NCBI RefSeq assembly: GCF_001590925.1
Contig: NZ_BCTU01000029.1
Coordinates: 1 to 64,000 of the forward strand
Reading direction: 5' to 3'
Source of the DNA: Serratia plymuthica NBRC 102599
GTDB taxonomy: Bacteria; Pseudomonadota; Gammaproteobacteria; Enterobacterales; Enterobacteriaceae
Length of the DNA stretch: 64,000 bases
This document shows, one piece after another, positions 19,182 through 28,842 of this stretch (positions are counted from its first letter, which is position 1; every line of letters begins with the position of its first letter). Made by a program: the position numbers and the translations under genes. The notes under the pieces are model-generated. The model ran no database searches and had not been told where the DNA came from. It was given only the letters and a program-made list of their open reading frames with translations.

Positions 19182-20618
19182 ATGCTAAATATCGACCTGT
19201 CCGCTTCACCGTTTTTTGATGAGATGCTTCTGGCTGAGGGTAAACACCGGGGCCATTACGAAGCTTACTGGCATTGGCTGCAACAGGCCGACCAAAAGGC
19301 TATTCAGCGTAAAAGAGAAGAGGCTGCACTGCTGTTTCACCGGGTGGGCATTACCTTTAATGTTTACGGTGAGGATGACGGCGCCGAACGGCTTATCCCG
19401 TTCGACAGCGTGCCGCGCATCATCCCCGCCAGCGAATGGGCGATGCTCGATCGCGGCATTCGCCAGCGCGTACAGGCGCTCAACGCCTTTCTGCACGATA
19501 TCTACCATCAACAGCATATTCTGAAAGCCGGGATTATTCCGGCAGAACAGGTGCTGGCTAACGATCAGTATCAGCCCTGCATGCAGGGGGTCGATCTGCA
19601 CCGCAATATTTACGCGCACATCGTCGGCGTGGATATGGTGCGCGGCGGCGACGGCCAGTATTACGTGCTGGAGGACAATCTTCGCACCCCGTCCGGCGTG
19701 TCCTACATGCTGGAAAACCGCAAGATGATGATGCGCCTGTACCCGGAACTGTTCGCCCAGCAACGCATCGCCCCGGTAGAGCGCTACCCGTCGCACCTGC
19801 TGCAAACCCTGCGCGAAAGCTCGCCGATTAACGATCCTACCGTGGTGGTGCTGACGCCGGGCCGTTTCAACAGCGCCTATTTCGAGCACAGTTTCCTGGC
19901 TCAGCAGATGGGCGTGGAGCTGGTTGAAAGCGCCGATCTGTTCGTCAAGGACGGTGCGGTGTTTATGCGCACCACCGCCGGGCCGTGCAAGGTGGATGTG
20001 ATCTACCGCCGGGTGGACGACGCCTTCCTCGATCCGCTGGCGTTCCGCCCGGACTCGATGCTCGGCGTGCCGGGGCTGCTTTCCGTCTACCGCGCCGGCA
20101 ACGTGGTGCTGGCGAACGCCATCGGTACCGGCGTGGCCGACGACAAGTCGATCTACCCGTACGTGCCGGACATGGTGCGCTTCTATCTGCAGGAAGAGCC
20201 GATCCTCAACAACGTGCCCACCTGGCAGTGCCGCCACAAGAATGAGCTGTCGTACGTGCTGGCGAACCTGGAGCAGATGGTGGTGAAGGAGGTTCACGGC
20301 GCCGGCGGTTACGGCATGCTGATTGGGCCGGCGGCGACCAAAGACGAAATCGCCCACTTCCGCGCGCTGCTGCTGGCCAAACCGCATAACTACATTGCGC
20401 AGAACACGCTGGCGCTGTCGACCTGCCCGACCTTTGTCAACGATGGCCTGGCGCCGCGTCATATCGATCTGCGGCCGTTCGCCCTGAGCGGTGCGGAAAT
20501 TCGCCTGGTGCCCGGCGGCCTGACGCGCGTAGCGCTGGCGCAAGGCTCACTGGTGGTCAACTCGTCACAGGGCGGGGGAACCAAGGATACCTGGGTGTTG
20601 GAGGATGACGCATGCTGA
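19182..20618 (+). CDS. Circularly permuted ATP-grasp protein (DUF404/DUF407 family)
   Basis: The 478-residue product matches the circularly permuted ATP-grasp type 2 family, whose members ligate amino acids or peptides but mostly lack an assigned substrate. Visible family blocks are GVDLHRNIYAHIVGVDMVRG, YVLEDNLRTPSGVSYMLENR, VDVIYRRVDDAFLDPL, and near the end RHIDLRPFALSG with VPGGLTRVAL. The ATG at 19182 has a GAGGTGA ribosome site; longer in-frame starts upstream lack one. It is first of four genes overlapping or closely spaced (ATP-grasp, alpha-E, transglutaminase, Anbu), a widely conserved cluster thought to act in peptide or protein-tag modification. Confidence 0.9.
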   Translation: MLNIDLSASPFFDEMLLAEGKHRGHYEAYWHWLQQADQKAIQRKREEAALLFHRVGITFNVYGEDDGAERLIPFDSVPRIIPASEWAMLDRGIRQRVQALNAFLHDIYHQQHILKAGIIPAEQVLANDQYQPCMQGVDLHRNIYAHIVGVDMVRGGDGQYYVLEDNLRTPSGVSYMLENRKMMMRLYPELFAQQRIAPVERYPSHLLQTLRESSPINDPTVVVLTPGRFNSAYFEHSFLAQQMGVELVESADLFVKDGAVFMRTTAGPCKVDVIYRRVDDAFLDPLAFRPDSMLGVPGLLSVYRAGNVVLANAIGTGVADDKSIYPYVPDMVRFYLQEEPILNNVPTWQCRHKNELSYVLANLEQMVVKEVHGAGGYGMLIGPAATKDEIAHFRALLLAKPHNYIAQNTLALSTCPTFVNDGLAPRHIDLRPFALSGAEIRLVPGGLTRVALAQGSLVVNSSQGGGTKDTWVLEDDAC

Positions 20619-21541
20619 GCCGAACTGCCAGTGAACTCTATTGGATGGCCCGCTATCTGGAGCGGGCGGAAAGCATCGCCCGGGTGCTCGACGTGACCAA
20701 CAAACTGTCGATGATGCCGATCCGCGACAGCGAAGATCATGATCTGCAGGTGCCGCTCAACCTGACCGGCACCGGGCAACTGTACGCCGCCGCCTATCCC
20801 GATTTGACGATGGCCAATCTGGTGAGCTTTTTTGCGCTCGACAGCCGTAACCACAGCAGCATCTACAACTGCCTGCAAATGGGCTGGAACAACGCCCATG
20901 CGGTGCGCGGCAGCCTGTCTTCCGAAGTCTGGGAATGCATTAACGCCACCTGGATCGAAATGAAGCTGATCCGCCGCCAGGGCATAGGGTCGGTGGGCGC
21001 CGACGGCTTCTTCGATTGGGTCAAGGAGCGCTCGCACCTGTTTCGTGGCGCGATGTTCGGCACCCTGCTGCGCAGCGACGCGATGTGCTTTATCCGCCTC
21101 GGCACCCTGCTGGAGCGGGCAGACAGCACCGCACGCCTGCTCGGCGTCAAAAACGAGTTGCTGGATAACGACAACGATCCGGTGCGCGAGTATTACCGCA
21201 TGGACACGCTGCTGCGGGCGGTCAGCGCACGCGAAGCCTATCACAGCATCTACAAGCAGCAGCTCAGCCGGGAAACCATTGCCGAACTGATGATCCTGCG
21301 TAACGAAATCCCACGCTCCCTGCTGGCTTGCGTCGGCGATATGGTGCAACAGTTGGAGCAGATTGGCGGCAACAGTGCCAATGAACCGCGCCGGCTGGCG
21401 CACACGCTGCACGCCGAACTGCGTTTCAGCAGCATGAAGGATCTGAACAAGGTGGGGCTAAGCGACTGGCTGGGCTTATTCCTAGGGCAGATCAACGGCA
21501 TCGCGGAAAGCATCCATCACACTTACCTGGAGGCGCAATGA
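20612..21541 (+). CDS. Alpha-E domain protein (DUF403)
   Basis: A 309-residue, largely helical protein of the alpha-E family. It starts MLSRTASELYWMARYLERAE, the conserved signature, and ends GLFLGQINGIAESIHHTYLEAQ. No biochemical role is known; the family almost always accompanies the permuted ATP-grasp protein and probably acts with it. The gene overlaps the upstream stop by 7 bases and its own stop overlaps the next start by 4 (ATGA), so the three genes are translationally coupled. Confidence 0.88.
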   Translation: MLSRTASELYWMARYLERAESIARVLDVTNKLSMMPIRDSEDHDLQVPLNLTGTGQLYAAAYPDLTMANLVSFFALDSRNHSSIYNCLQMGWNNAHAVRGSLSSEVWECINATWIEMKLIRRQGIGSVGADGFFDWVKERSHLFRGAMFGTLLRSDAMCFIRLGTLLERADSTARLLGVKNELLDNDNDPVREYYRMDTLLRAVSAREAYHSIYKQQLSRETIAELMILRNEIPRSLLACVGDMVQQLEQIGGNSANEPRRLAHTLHAELRFSSMKDLNKVGLSDWLGLFLGQINGIAESIHHTYLEAQ

Positions 21542-22344
21542 AACTGAATATTGAGCACAATACCCATTACACCTACGCCCAGCAGGTGAAGCGCAGCACC
21601 CAGTATCTGCGTTTGACGCCGCAGGATTCGCAGCACCAGCGCATCATCTCCTGGCAGTTAACGCTGCCGGAAGATGCGGTGTGCACCACCGATGCCTTCG
21701 GCAATGTGCTGCATGTGCTGACGCTGGATCACCCGCATCAGGCGATCACCATTCAGGCCCACGGCGTGGTGGAGATTGAAGACGGTGTAGAAGACCCGAC
21801 GATGGGGCATCTCTCGCCGCTGGTGTTCCTGCGCCACAGCCCGCTGACCCAGCCCGACAGCGCCATCCAGGCCTTCGCGCTGCGCTATTACCAACCGGAA
21901 ACGCTGCTTGCCGGGCTGGAAAAACTGATGGGCGATCTGTTGCTGAAAATGCCTTACACGCCGGGCGCCACCGAGGTGACCGACAGCGCCGCCCAGGCGT
22001 TCGCTTCCGGCAACGGCGTCTGCCAGGATCATACCCACGTCTTTCTGGCCTGCTGCCGCAGCCTGAATATTCCGGCGCGCTACGTCAGCGGCTACCTTTA
22101 CAGCGAAGATTCCGCCCACGTCGCCACCCACGCCTGGGCGGAAGCCTGGGTGGACGAACGCTGGCACAGTTTCGACGTTACCAACAACACCCGCCTGCCG
22201 AATCAGCACCTTAAGCTGGCGGTGGGGATCGATTATCTGGATGCCTGCCCGGTGCGCGGTATCAGGCTCGGCGGCGGCAGCGAGGATATGCAGACCATGG
22301 CGGCAGTGCAGATGATGCCGGCCAGCCAGGCTCAGGGGCAATAA
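21538..22344 (+). CDS. Transglutaminase-like cysteine protease family protein
   Basis: A 268-residue protein with an N-terminal beta domain (LNIEHNTHYTYAQQVKRSTQ) and a transglutaminase core. The papain-like triad is complete: Cys162 in NGVCQDHTH, His198 in VATHAWAEAW and Asp213 in HSFDVTN. Such bacterial proteins are usually peptidases or amidases rather than cross-linkers. In this cluster it may cut or transfer the peptide made by the ATP-grasp partner; that is inference. It is coupled to the alpha-E gene by a 4-base overlap and followed 96 bases later by the Anbu gene. Confidence 0.88.
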   Translation: MKLNIEHNTHYTYAQQVKRSTQYLRLTPQDSQHQRIISWQLTLPEDAVCTTDAFGNVLHVLTLDHPHQAITIQAHGVVEIEDGVEDPTMGHLSPLVFLRHSPLTQPDSAIQAFALRYYQPETLLAGLEKLMGDLLLKMPYTPGATEVTDSAAQAFASGNGVCQDHTHVFLACCRSLNIPARYVSGYLYSEDSAHVATHAWAEAWVDERWHSFDVTNNTRLPNQHLKLAVGIDYLDACPVRGIRLGGGSEDMQTMAAVQMMPASQAQGQ

Positions 22345-22440
22345 CATCCCCTTGCCGAACGCAGCGGTTTGCGGCACGCTGGTTTTTTCCGGCGTGCCGT
22401 CATCGAGCACGGTGTTATTTCGCGTTTGAAGGATTTTGGT

Positions 22441-23169
22441 ATGACCTATTGTGTGGCCATGCGCTTGTCATCCGGGCTGGTGTTTGCTTCCGACTCCCGC
22501 ACCAATGCCGGGGTGGATCATATCTCCACCTTCCGCAAGCTGCACGTGTTCCAGCAGGACGGTGAGCGCACGCTGGTGCTGCAAAGCGCCGGTAACCTGG
22601 CGACGACTCAGAGCATCATCAGCCTGCTGCTGCGCCGCAGCAAGGATGCCGACCGCCCCAACCTGCTCAACGTGCCCAACCTGTATGAAGCCGCCACGCT
22701 GGTGGGCGAAACGGTGCGCGAAGTGATCCTGCGCGACAGCGAAGCCCAACAGAGCGGCAGCACCACCGATTTCAGTTGCAGCCTGCTGCTCGGCGGCCAG
22801 ATTGACGGCGAAGAGATGCGGCTGTTCCATATCTATCCGCAGGGCAACTTTATCGAAGCCACCCGGGATACGCCCTATTTCCAGATTGGCGAAAGCAAAT
22901 ACGGCAAACCGATTATCGATCGGGTGCTGAATTACGATACCCCGCTGGAGCAGGCGATGCAGTGCGCGCTGATTTCTCTCGACTCCACGTTGCGCAGCAA
23001 CCTGTCGGTCGGCCTGCCGCTCGACGTGATGATCTACCCGCGCGACAGTTTCAGCAGCCAACAGCAGTACCGCATTACCGAAGATCACCCGCACTTCAGC
23101 GCCATTCGCAAAGGCTGGGGCGAAGGGCTGGTCAGCATTTTCAAACAGCTGCCGCCGTTGCAGCTGTAA
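22441..23169 (+). CDS. Anbu, ancestral proteasome-type peptidase
   Basis: A 242-residue homologue of proteasome beta subunits. After removal of Met1 the N-terminus would be TYCVAMRLSSGLVFASDSRT, placing the catalytic Thr1 and Asp17 at canonical positions, with a Lys near residue 32 (STFRKLHVF). Anbu forms large open-ring complexes; its activity is weak or unknown. An in-frame start 24 codons upstream would bury the Thr and is rejected; AAGGA precedes the ATG at 22441. It is the last gene of the ATP-grasp / alpha-E / transglutaminase / Anbu cluster. A palindrome follows. Confidence 0.9.
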   Translation: MTYCVAMRLSSGLVFASDSRTNAGVDHISTFRKLHVFQQDGERTLVLQSAGNLATTQSIISLLLRRSKDADRPNLLNVPNLYEAATLVGETVREVILRDSEAQQSGSTTDFSCSLLLGGQIDGEEMRLFHIYPQGNFIEATRDTPYFQIGESKYGKPIIDRVLNYDTPLEQAMQCALISLDSTLRSNLSVGLPLDVMIYPRDSFSSQQQYRITEDHPHFSAIRKGWGEGLVSIFKQLPPLQL

Positions 23170-23178
23170 GTTGTTTTC

Positions 23179-23198
23179 GGGCTCAGCATGCTGAGCCC
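23179..23198. repeat. Perfect 20-bp palindrome between convergent genes
   Basis: GGGCTCAGCATGCTGAGCCC is a perfect palindrome lying between the Anbu stop and the GH20 stop. It may act as a bidirectional transcription barrier, and it shares the AGCATGCT centre with the palindrome at 5073-5096. Confidence 0.6.
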
Positions 23199-23209
23199 TA
23201 AATCCCCCC

Positions 23210-25603
23210 TTATTCGATCGCGCAGGCACGCAGCAGCGCCTCCAGCGGGTAGACCGCCGCAATCACCACTTCGTCACGCACCTGTGCCGCGGCATCCAAT
23301 TGCTGCTGTATCTGCCCGGCTTCGGTTTTACTCAACGGCTCACTCTGCTGATAGCGCTCCAGCAGCATCAACCCCAGCGTGGACAGCGCACCGACGTCCT
23401 GCGCCACCGGTGCCAAATCCTGCAATACCCGGTTACCGGCGACAGTCGTTTTCACCGCTGCGGTGTTCAATTGCCAACGCTGCAAACGCTCGCGGATCGC
23501 CTGCGCCGCTGCGCGATCGTTTTTGTCCTTCAGCAGCGCCTCAACCTGTCGCCCCATCTCGCGCACCGCGTTGCTTTCCGGCGGCAGCGCGTCGGCAAAA
23601 CGGTTCAAAGGCTCGAACTGATGATAATTACCGGCCTTGAATTTCAGGTGCTGGCGAGTGTAGTACTGCCCCGGCTCCACCGCCTCGGCAAGAATTTGCA
23701 GCGGCAAGATCTCCACGCTGTTCGCCAGCCGGGTGAATTCGCGGGCGGTTTCGGCATGCTGCTGCAAGCCCACCGACACCACTGACCAGGCATCCACCGC
23801 CGCCAACCGTTGGTACATGTTGTTTTCATCGGTCACATCCTGCGCCGACCACAGCCGCTCCGCCACCGCAAAGGCCCGCGGCCACAGCTTGAGATCGAGG
23901 ATCGGCGCACGGACGTTTTCAGCCCACAGCGCCGCCTCGCCGCCGAGAATATTGGCCTGTTGCTTCGCCTCCGGCACCACCGGCATTTTGCCCGCCGGGA
24001 TCGCCGCCAGCCTGCTGCCGCTGGTCGGGTAGCGCACGTTGCCGAGCAGCATATAGCCGCTCAGTTGGTCCTGTTGCAGCCTGAATACCGGGCGCGTCTC
24101 GCCCATCCAGCTGTCGAGGCGGAAGGTCACCTGCTGCGGCGAACGCCAGACGATATCGTGCAACGCGCGGCGGGATTTGCCGTTGAAGTCGATAAAACCA
24201 CGCCAGCCCTGCTTACCTTCGATCAACGTAAAACTGCCTTCTACTACGCTGCCCTTCAGGCGCGGCATGCTGAACTGCCAGCTCTGCGCCTGCTCAGCGG
24301 GCTGCACCTCGGTATCTACCCCCAGCGGCTGGGGCAAAATTTCGTTGCGATAGTGATAGGCGGCGCTCTGTGGTTGGTCGAGGTAGAAACCGGTGGACAG
24401 AATGCCCTGGTAGCCGTCCTGCGCACTGGCGCCAAGCGAATCCGGCCCCTGCCAGGACTGGATGACAATGGTGCGCGGCAGCGACGGGTGATAAATCTCA
24501 TCCCAGCCGACCATGCGCCGCTGGTGCCGTTCGAGGATTTTCTCCAGCTTCTGGTTGAAGTAGGCTTGCAGCGCATGAGTATCCGCCAGCTGATTTTTTT
24601 GCATAAACGCCTGAATCGAGGCCGATGCCTTCCACTGGCTGGCGTCGACCTCGTCACCGCCGATATGCAGGTAGGGATCGGGGAAAATCGCCGCCAATTC
24701 GCCGATGATCGCGTCAACGAACCGATAAACCTCGTCGCGGGTCGGATCGAGCGTCGGCTTGTGCACGCCCCACTCGCGCTCCATCGAGTACGGCCCCGGC
24801 GCGCTCATGAATTCCGGGTAAGCCACGGCGATGCTGGAGGCATGGCCCGGCAGATCGATTTCCGGCACCACCCGGATGCCGCGCGCTGTGGCGTAAGCCA
24901 CCACCTGCTGCATCTGTTCGCGGGTATAGAACTGGCCGTCGCTGGCCAGCTGTTGCAGTTTGGGGTAGCGCTCAGAGGCAAAGCGCCAGCCTTGGTCGTC
25001 GGTCAGATGCCAATGGAAGACATTGAGTTTGGCCGCCGCCATGCCGTCGAGCTGGCGCAGGATATCAGGCAGCGGCAAGAAATGGCGCGCCGAATCCAGC
25101 AGCACGCCGCGCCACGGGAAACGCGGCACGTCGGCAATCGTCACCAGCGGCAAGAAGGTGTTTTGGCCGTCGGTCTGCATCAGTTGCAACAGGGTTTCCA
25201 TGCCGCGCAACGCGCCGAAGCGGGTATTGGCGGTCAGTGTGGCGCCCTGCGGCGTCACCGCCAGCTTGTAGCTTTCATCGCTGCCGGGCAGCGGCTGAGC
25301 GGCCACTTTGTCTTTGATATTCACCTGAATCGCCGCACCCTCGGCTTTTGCGGTTTGCGGCGCCAACGTCCAACCGGTCTGCAGTTCGATGCGTTGCCGC
25401 CAGCGCAGTTCCGCCTGTGCCAGATCGTCGCCCTGCACCTTAAGCGTGAGGCGGTGATCCAGCACCAGCCTGCCCGCCGGCTGCGTCAGTTCGACCTGCT
25501 GTGGCCAAGGCATCAGCGGCAGCGAGCCGGCCGGTTGCGCCAACGCGCCGAGGGAAAGCAATAACGATGAAGCCAGTAGCGTATAACGGAGCGGTCTATG
25601 CAT
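23210..25603 (-). CDS. GH20 beta-N-acetylhexosaminidase, exported
   Basis: A 797-residue glycoside hydrolase family 20 enzyme that releases terminal N-acetylglucosamine or N-acetylgalactosamine, for example from chitobiose. A signal peptide, MHRPLRYTLLASSLLLSLGALA, is followed by a GH20b domain (to about residue 150). The catalytic barrel has FHWHLTDDQGWR, VPEIDLPGHASSI and the Asp317-Glu318 pair in HIGGDEVDASQW. The C-terminal part contains LGGEAALWAENV and RAFAVAERLWS. It is shorter than and distinct from the well-known 885-residue Serratia chitobiase. No chitoporin or PTS gene is adjacent. It fits the chitin-degrading habit of Serratia. Confidence 0.92.
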   Translation of the reverse strand: MHRPLRYTLLASSLLLSLGALAQPAGSLPLMPWPQQVELTQPAGRLVLDHRLTLKVQGDDLAQAELRWRQRIELQTGWTLAPQTAKAEGAAIQVNIKDKVAAQPLPGSDESYKLAVTPQGATLTANTRFGALRGMETLLQLMQTDGQNTFLPLVTIADVPRFPWRGVLLDSARHFLPLPDILRQLDGMAAAKLNVFHWHLTDDQGWRFASERYPKLQQLASDGQFYTREQMQQVVAYATARGIRVVPEIDLPGHASSIAVAYPEFMSAPGPYSMEREWGVHKPTLDPTRDEVYRFVDAIIGELAAIFPDPYLHIGGDEVDASQWKASASIQAFMQKNQLADTHALQAYFNQKLEKILERHQRRMVGWDEIYHPSLPRTIVIQSWQGPDSLGASAQDGYQGILSTGFYLDQPQSAAYHYRNEILPQPLGVDTEVQPAEQAQSWQFSMPRLKGSVVEGSFTLIEGKQGWRGFIDFNGKSRRALHDIVWRSPQQVTFRLDSWMGETRPVFRLQQDQLSGYMLLGNVRYPTSGSRLAAIPAGKMPVVPEAKQQANILGGEAALWAENVRAPILDLKLWPRAFAVAERLWSAQDVTDENNMYQRLAAVDAWSVVSVGLQQHAETAREFTRLANSVEILPLQILAEAVEPGQYYTRQHLKFKAGNYHQFEPLNRFADALPPESNAVREMGRQVEALLKDKNDRAAAQAIRERLQRWQLNTAAVKTTVAGNRVLQDLAPVAQDVGALSTLGLMLLERYQQSEPLSKTEAGQIQQQLDAAAQVRDEVVIAAVYPLEALLRACAIE

Positions 25604-25749
25604 CAGAAATTCCTCAAAGGAAAAAAATCAATAAAAACAGCGAAGCTGTCAATAAAGACTGAGCATAGTTCAGATGTCCAACCGCAAAGATGAAAAGCCG
25701 GGGTGGATCACGAATGCCCTCTCCCGCACTGCAGAGAGGGCTTGAGAGA

Positions 25750-28458
25750 TTACTGCCAGCCGTAGCGGCGCACGAACCAGCCTTTCACGCACTGGGTCAG
25801 CACCATATAACCGGCCAGGATCAGCACCAGCCACGGGAAATAACCGAGCGGCAGCGCCTGCAGTTGCAGGAAACCTGCCAACGGCGAGAAGGTCAGGCCG
25901 ATGCCGGTGGCGATCACCGCCAGCGTCATGATGCACAGCGGCCATGAAGGGCGGCTCTGGATAAACGGAATTTTGCGCGTGCGGATCATATGCACAATCA
26001 GCGTTTGCGACAGCAGCCCTTCCACGAACCAGCCGGACTGGAACAGCGTCTGCATTTCCGGCGTATTGGCCTTGAATACCCACCACATCAGGCAGAAGGT
26101 CAGCACGTCAAAGATCGAGCTTATCGGCCCAAAGAACACCATAAACCGCCCCAGATCGCTGGAGTTCCAGCGCTGTGGTTGGGTAATTTGATCGTCGTCG
26201 ACGTTGTCGAACGGAATGGCGATCTGAGAAATGTCATACATCAGGTTCTGGATCAGCAGATGCAACGGCAGCATCGGCAGGAACGGCAAGAAAGCGCTGG
26301 CGATCAGCACGCTGAACACGTTGCCGAAGTTGGAGCTGGCGGTCATCTTGATGTACTTCAGCATGTTGGCAAAGGTGCGGCGCCCCTCGATCACCCCCTG
26401 CTCCAGCACCATCAGGCTTTTTTCCAGCAGGATGATGTCTGCCGCTTCCTTGGCGATATCCACCGCCGAATCGACGGAAATGCCGATATCCGCCGCCCGT
26501 AGCGCCGGGGCGTCGTTGATGCCGTCGCCCATAAAGCCGACCACGTGCCCTTGCTGACGCAACAGCTTGACGATACGCTCCTTGTGCATCGGCGTCAGTT
26601 TGGCGAACACCGTGGTGCGCGCGGCCGCCTGCGCCAGTTGCTCGTCCGTCATGTGTTCGATTTCACTGCCGCACAGCACGTGATCTGCCGCCAGCCCGAC
26701 GTCTTTACAGACCTTGGCCGCCACCAGCTCGTTATCGCCGGTGAGGATCTTCACCGTCACGCCGTTTTTCTTCAGTGCCGCCAGCGCCGGTGCGGTGCTC
26801 TCCTTTGGCGGATCGAGGAAGGCCACATAGCCTTCGAGGATCAGATCGGATTCGTCGGCCACACCGTATTCATGCGCCTGCGCCGGCAGGATCTTGTTGG
26901 CCACCGCCACCACCCGCAGCCCCTGCTGGTTAAGATCGTCGGTGATGCGCCGAATGCGCGCCAGCAGCGCATCGCTGAGCGGGTGAACGTCATCTTCCTG
27001 ACGCACGTGGCTGCAAATCGCCAGCATTTCCTCCAGCGCGCCCTTGCAGATCAGCTCGTGATATTCCGCGTCTTTGGCGACCACCACCGACATGCGGCGG
27101 CGTTCAAAATCAAACGGGATCTCATCCACCTTGCGGTAATGCTGTAGCGCATCCGGCTGCTGGTTCTGTTCCGCGCAGCTCAGCACCGCCACGTCGAGCA
27201 GGTTTTTCAGCCCGGTCTGGTAGAAGCTGTTCAGCCAGGCGTAACGCAGCACCCGGTCGCTGTTGGCACCGAACACGTCGGTGTGACGTTCCAGTACGAT
27301 TTTATCCTGGGTCAGGGTGCCGGTTTTGTCGGTGCACAGAATGTCCATGGCGCCAAAGTTCTGGATCGCGTCCAGGCGTTTGACGATCACTTTCTGTTGC
27401 GACAGTTTCACCGCCCCTCTGGCCAGGGTGGTGGTCACGATCATCGGCAGCATTTCCGGCGTCAGCCCCACCGCCACCGACAGCGCGAACAGCGCCGCTT
27501 CCCACCAGTCGCCCTTGGTGTAGCCGTTGATCAGCAGCACGATCGGCGTCATCACCAGCATAAAGCGGATCAGCAGCCAACTGACCTTGCTGATGCCGCT
27601 CTGGAAGGCGTTCGGTTGTTCATCCTGGCTGGTGACGCGCTGCGCCAACTGGCCGAAGTAGGTGTCGCCGCCGGTGCCGATCACCATCGCCAGCGCGGTG
27701 CCGCTCACCACGTTGGTGCCCATAAAGCACAAGTTCTGGCATTCCAGCGGATCCTCCGCCACCCCGTGCGGTTCGGCGATCTTTTCCACCGGCAGAGATT
27801 CGCCGGTCAGCGCCGCCTGGCTGATAAACAGATCCTTGGCCGACAGCACACGCAGATCTGCCGGGATCATGTCCCCCGCAGCCAGCTTGATGATATCTCC
27901 CGGCACCAACTGGGCAATCGGCAGTTCAAGGTGTTCGCTTTTACCGGTCAGCGCGTCGCTGCGAATGACCGTGGCGGTATTACTGACCATCGCTTTCAGC
28001 GCGTCCGCCGCCTTGTTGGAGCGCGCTTCCTGAACGAAATGCAGCAGCGTGGAGATCAGCACCATCAGGCCGATCACCAGCGCGCCGGTCAGGTCTTCGG
28101 TGGCGTAAGAGATAAGCCCCAGCACCGTCAACAGCAGATTGAACGGGTTGCGATAGCAGTGCCATAAATGGCGCCACCAGGACTCCGCCTGCTGGTTCTC
28201 AATCACGTTGGCGCCAAAGCGCTGGCGCAGTTGTTCCGCCTCATGGACGGTAATGCCTTCCGGGTGGCTGTGGAAACGTTCGTAAAGCTGGGTCGCATCG
28301 GCGACGGCGCATTCCAGCCGCTGCTGGGCCAGGCCGGCGGGCAGTTCATGCGCTGCGCCGCTGACACCTTCCAGCAGGGGATCGCGCCGAATCAGGCGGC
28401 GCGGCAAATTGCGGCTGAGCAGGCCCAGCAGCTGACGGGGGATATTTTTAAGTTTCAT
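25750..28458 (-). CDS. mgtA: Mg2+-importing P-type ATPase MgtA
   Basis: MgtA is a P3-type ATPase of the inner membrane that brings Mg2+ in at low external Mg2+. The 902-residue product has the phosphorylation motif DKTGT (Asp377 in ILCTDKTGTLTQD), the TGES actuator loop in ALTGESLPVEK, and GDGINDAPALRAADIGISVD in the hinge region. Ten membrane segments are expected. The ATG at 28458 has a GAGGAG ribosome site. Control elements lie upstream: a PhoP box next to treR, a minus-10, an mgtL-like leader peptide and a long hairpin. This matches PhoP/PhoQ plus leader-based Mg2+/proline control known in Salmonella. The order mgtA-treR is as in E. coli. Confidence 0.97.
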   Translation of the reverse strand: MKLKNIPRQLLGLLSRNLPRRLIRRDPLLEGVSGAAHELPAGLAQQRLECAVADATQLYERFHSHPEGITVHEAEQLRQRFGANVIENQQAESWWRHLWHCYRNPFNLLLTVLGLISYATEDLTGALVIGLMVLISTLLHFVQEARSNKAADALKAMVSNTATVIRSDALTGKSEHLELPIAQLVPGDIIKLAAGDMIPADLRVLSAKDLFISQAALTGESLPVEKIAEPHGVAEDPLECQNLCFMGTNVVSGTALAMVIGTGGDTYFGQLAQRVTSQDEQPNAFQSGISKVSWLLIRFMLVMTPIVLLINGYTKGDWWEAALFALSVAVGLTPEMLPMIVTTTLARGAVKLSQQKVIVKRLDAIQNFGAMDILCTDKTGTLTQDKIVLERHTDVFGANSDRVLRYAWLNSFYQTGLKNLLDVAVLSCAEQNQQPDALQHYRKVDEIPFDFERRRMSVVVAKDAEYHELICKGALEEMLAICSHVRQEDDVHPLSDALLARIRRITDDLNQQGLRVVAVANKILPAQAHEYGVADESDLILEGYVAFLDPPKESTAPALAALKKNGVTVKILTGDNELVAAKVCKDVGLAADHVLCGSEIEHMTDEQLAQAAARTTVFAKLTPMHKERIVKLLRQQGHVVGFMGDGINDAPALRAADIGISVDSAVDIAKEAADIILLEKSLMVLEQGVIEGRRTFANMLKYIKMTASSNFGNVFSVLIASAFLPFLPMLPLHLLIQNLMYDISQIAIPFDNVDDDQITQPQRWNSSDLGRFMVFFGPISSIFDVLTFCLMWWVFKANTPEMQTLFQSGWFVEGLLSQTLIVHMIRTRKIPFIQSRPSWPLCIMTLAVIATGIGLTFSPLAGFLQLQALPLGYFPWLVLILAGYMVLTQCVKGWFVRRYGWQ

Positions 28459-28836
28459 TATTCGCTCCTCGTTTACCCGCAGCCTCACGGCGGCGGGTAA
28501 ACGAACAATTCGCCCGGACGAAGCTTTCGGACACGCCAAAAAGCCTCTGCCGGGGCAGATTCTTGTATTTTTAAAAGCAGCAGGAGCGAACGACAGAGCG
28601 CGCGCGACCGGTTACCGTTTATTTCACCGGTAAAACAGCAGCGCAAAGCGGAGAGGTTTTACCGGTGAGCCGAATGGGTGTCTATTGGGGTCGGATCGGG
28701 ATCCATACGGGTAATAACCTCCGGTAAATAAAAAGATCGAACGACAAGAGCGGCCGTTCAGCGCAGTACGAAGATCCCCGCATTGCGCCAAGATCCGTAC
28801 TGGAAAATAGGCTATGCTGACGGGCATTCATCGTAG
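28459..28836 (-). promoter_or_regulatory. mgtA 5' leader (Mg2+-responsive leader, mgtL-type)
   Basis: About 375 bases of transcribed leader are inferred from the predicted start near 28836 to the mgtA ATG. It contains a proline-rich 15-codon reading frame and a long hairpin with arms CACCGGTAAAAC (minus strand, complement of 28656-28667) and GTTTTACCGGTG (complement of 28625-28636). A further small GC hairpin followed by GGCTTTTT lies near 28545-28562. The layout parallels the Salmonella mgtA leader, in which Mg2+ and proline decide between antitermination structures. Details of pairing are inference. Confidence 0.7.
28659..28706 (-). CDS. mgtL: MgtL-like leader peptide
   Basis: A 15-codon frame, MDPDPTPIDTHSAHR, is preceded by a GGAGGT ribosome site. 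The first seven residues, with three prolines, match the proline-sensing start of Salmonella MgtL (EPDPTP). It lies inside the mgtA leader, and its end overlaps one arm of the long hairpin, so ribosome stalling at the Pro codons would change folding and raise mgtA expression when charged tRNA-Pro or Mg2+ is low. The C-terminal half differs from the Salmonella peptide. Confidence 0.82.
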   Translation of the reverse strand: MDPDPTPIDTHSAHR

Positions 28837-28842
28837 GCCGCC

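Noticed and set aside
23300-25564. Long plus-strand frames (up to 584 codons) across the GH20 gene
   Set aside because: They are mirror frames of a high-GC gene, rich in Arg, His and Gln without any family features.
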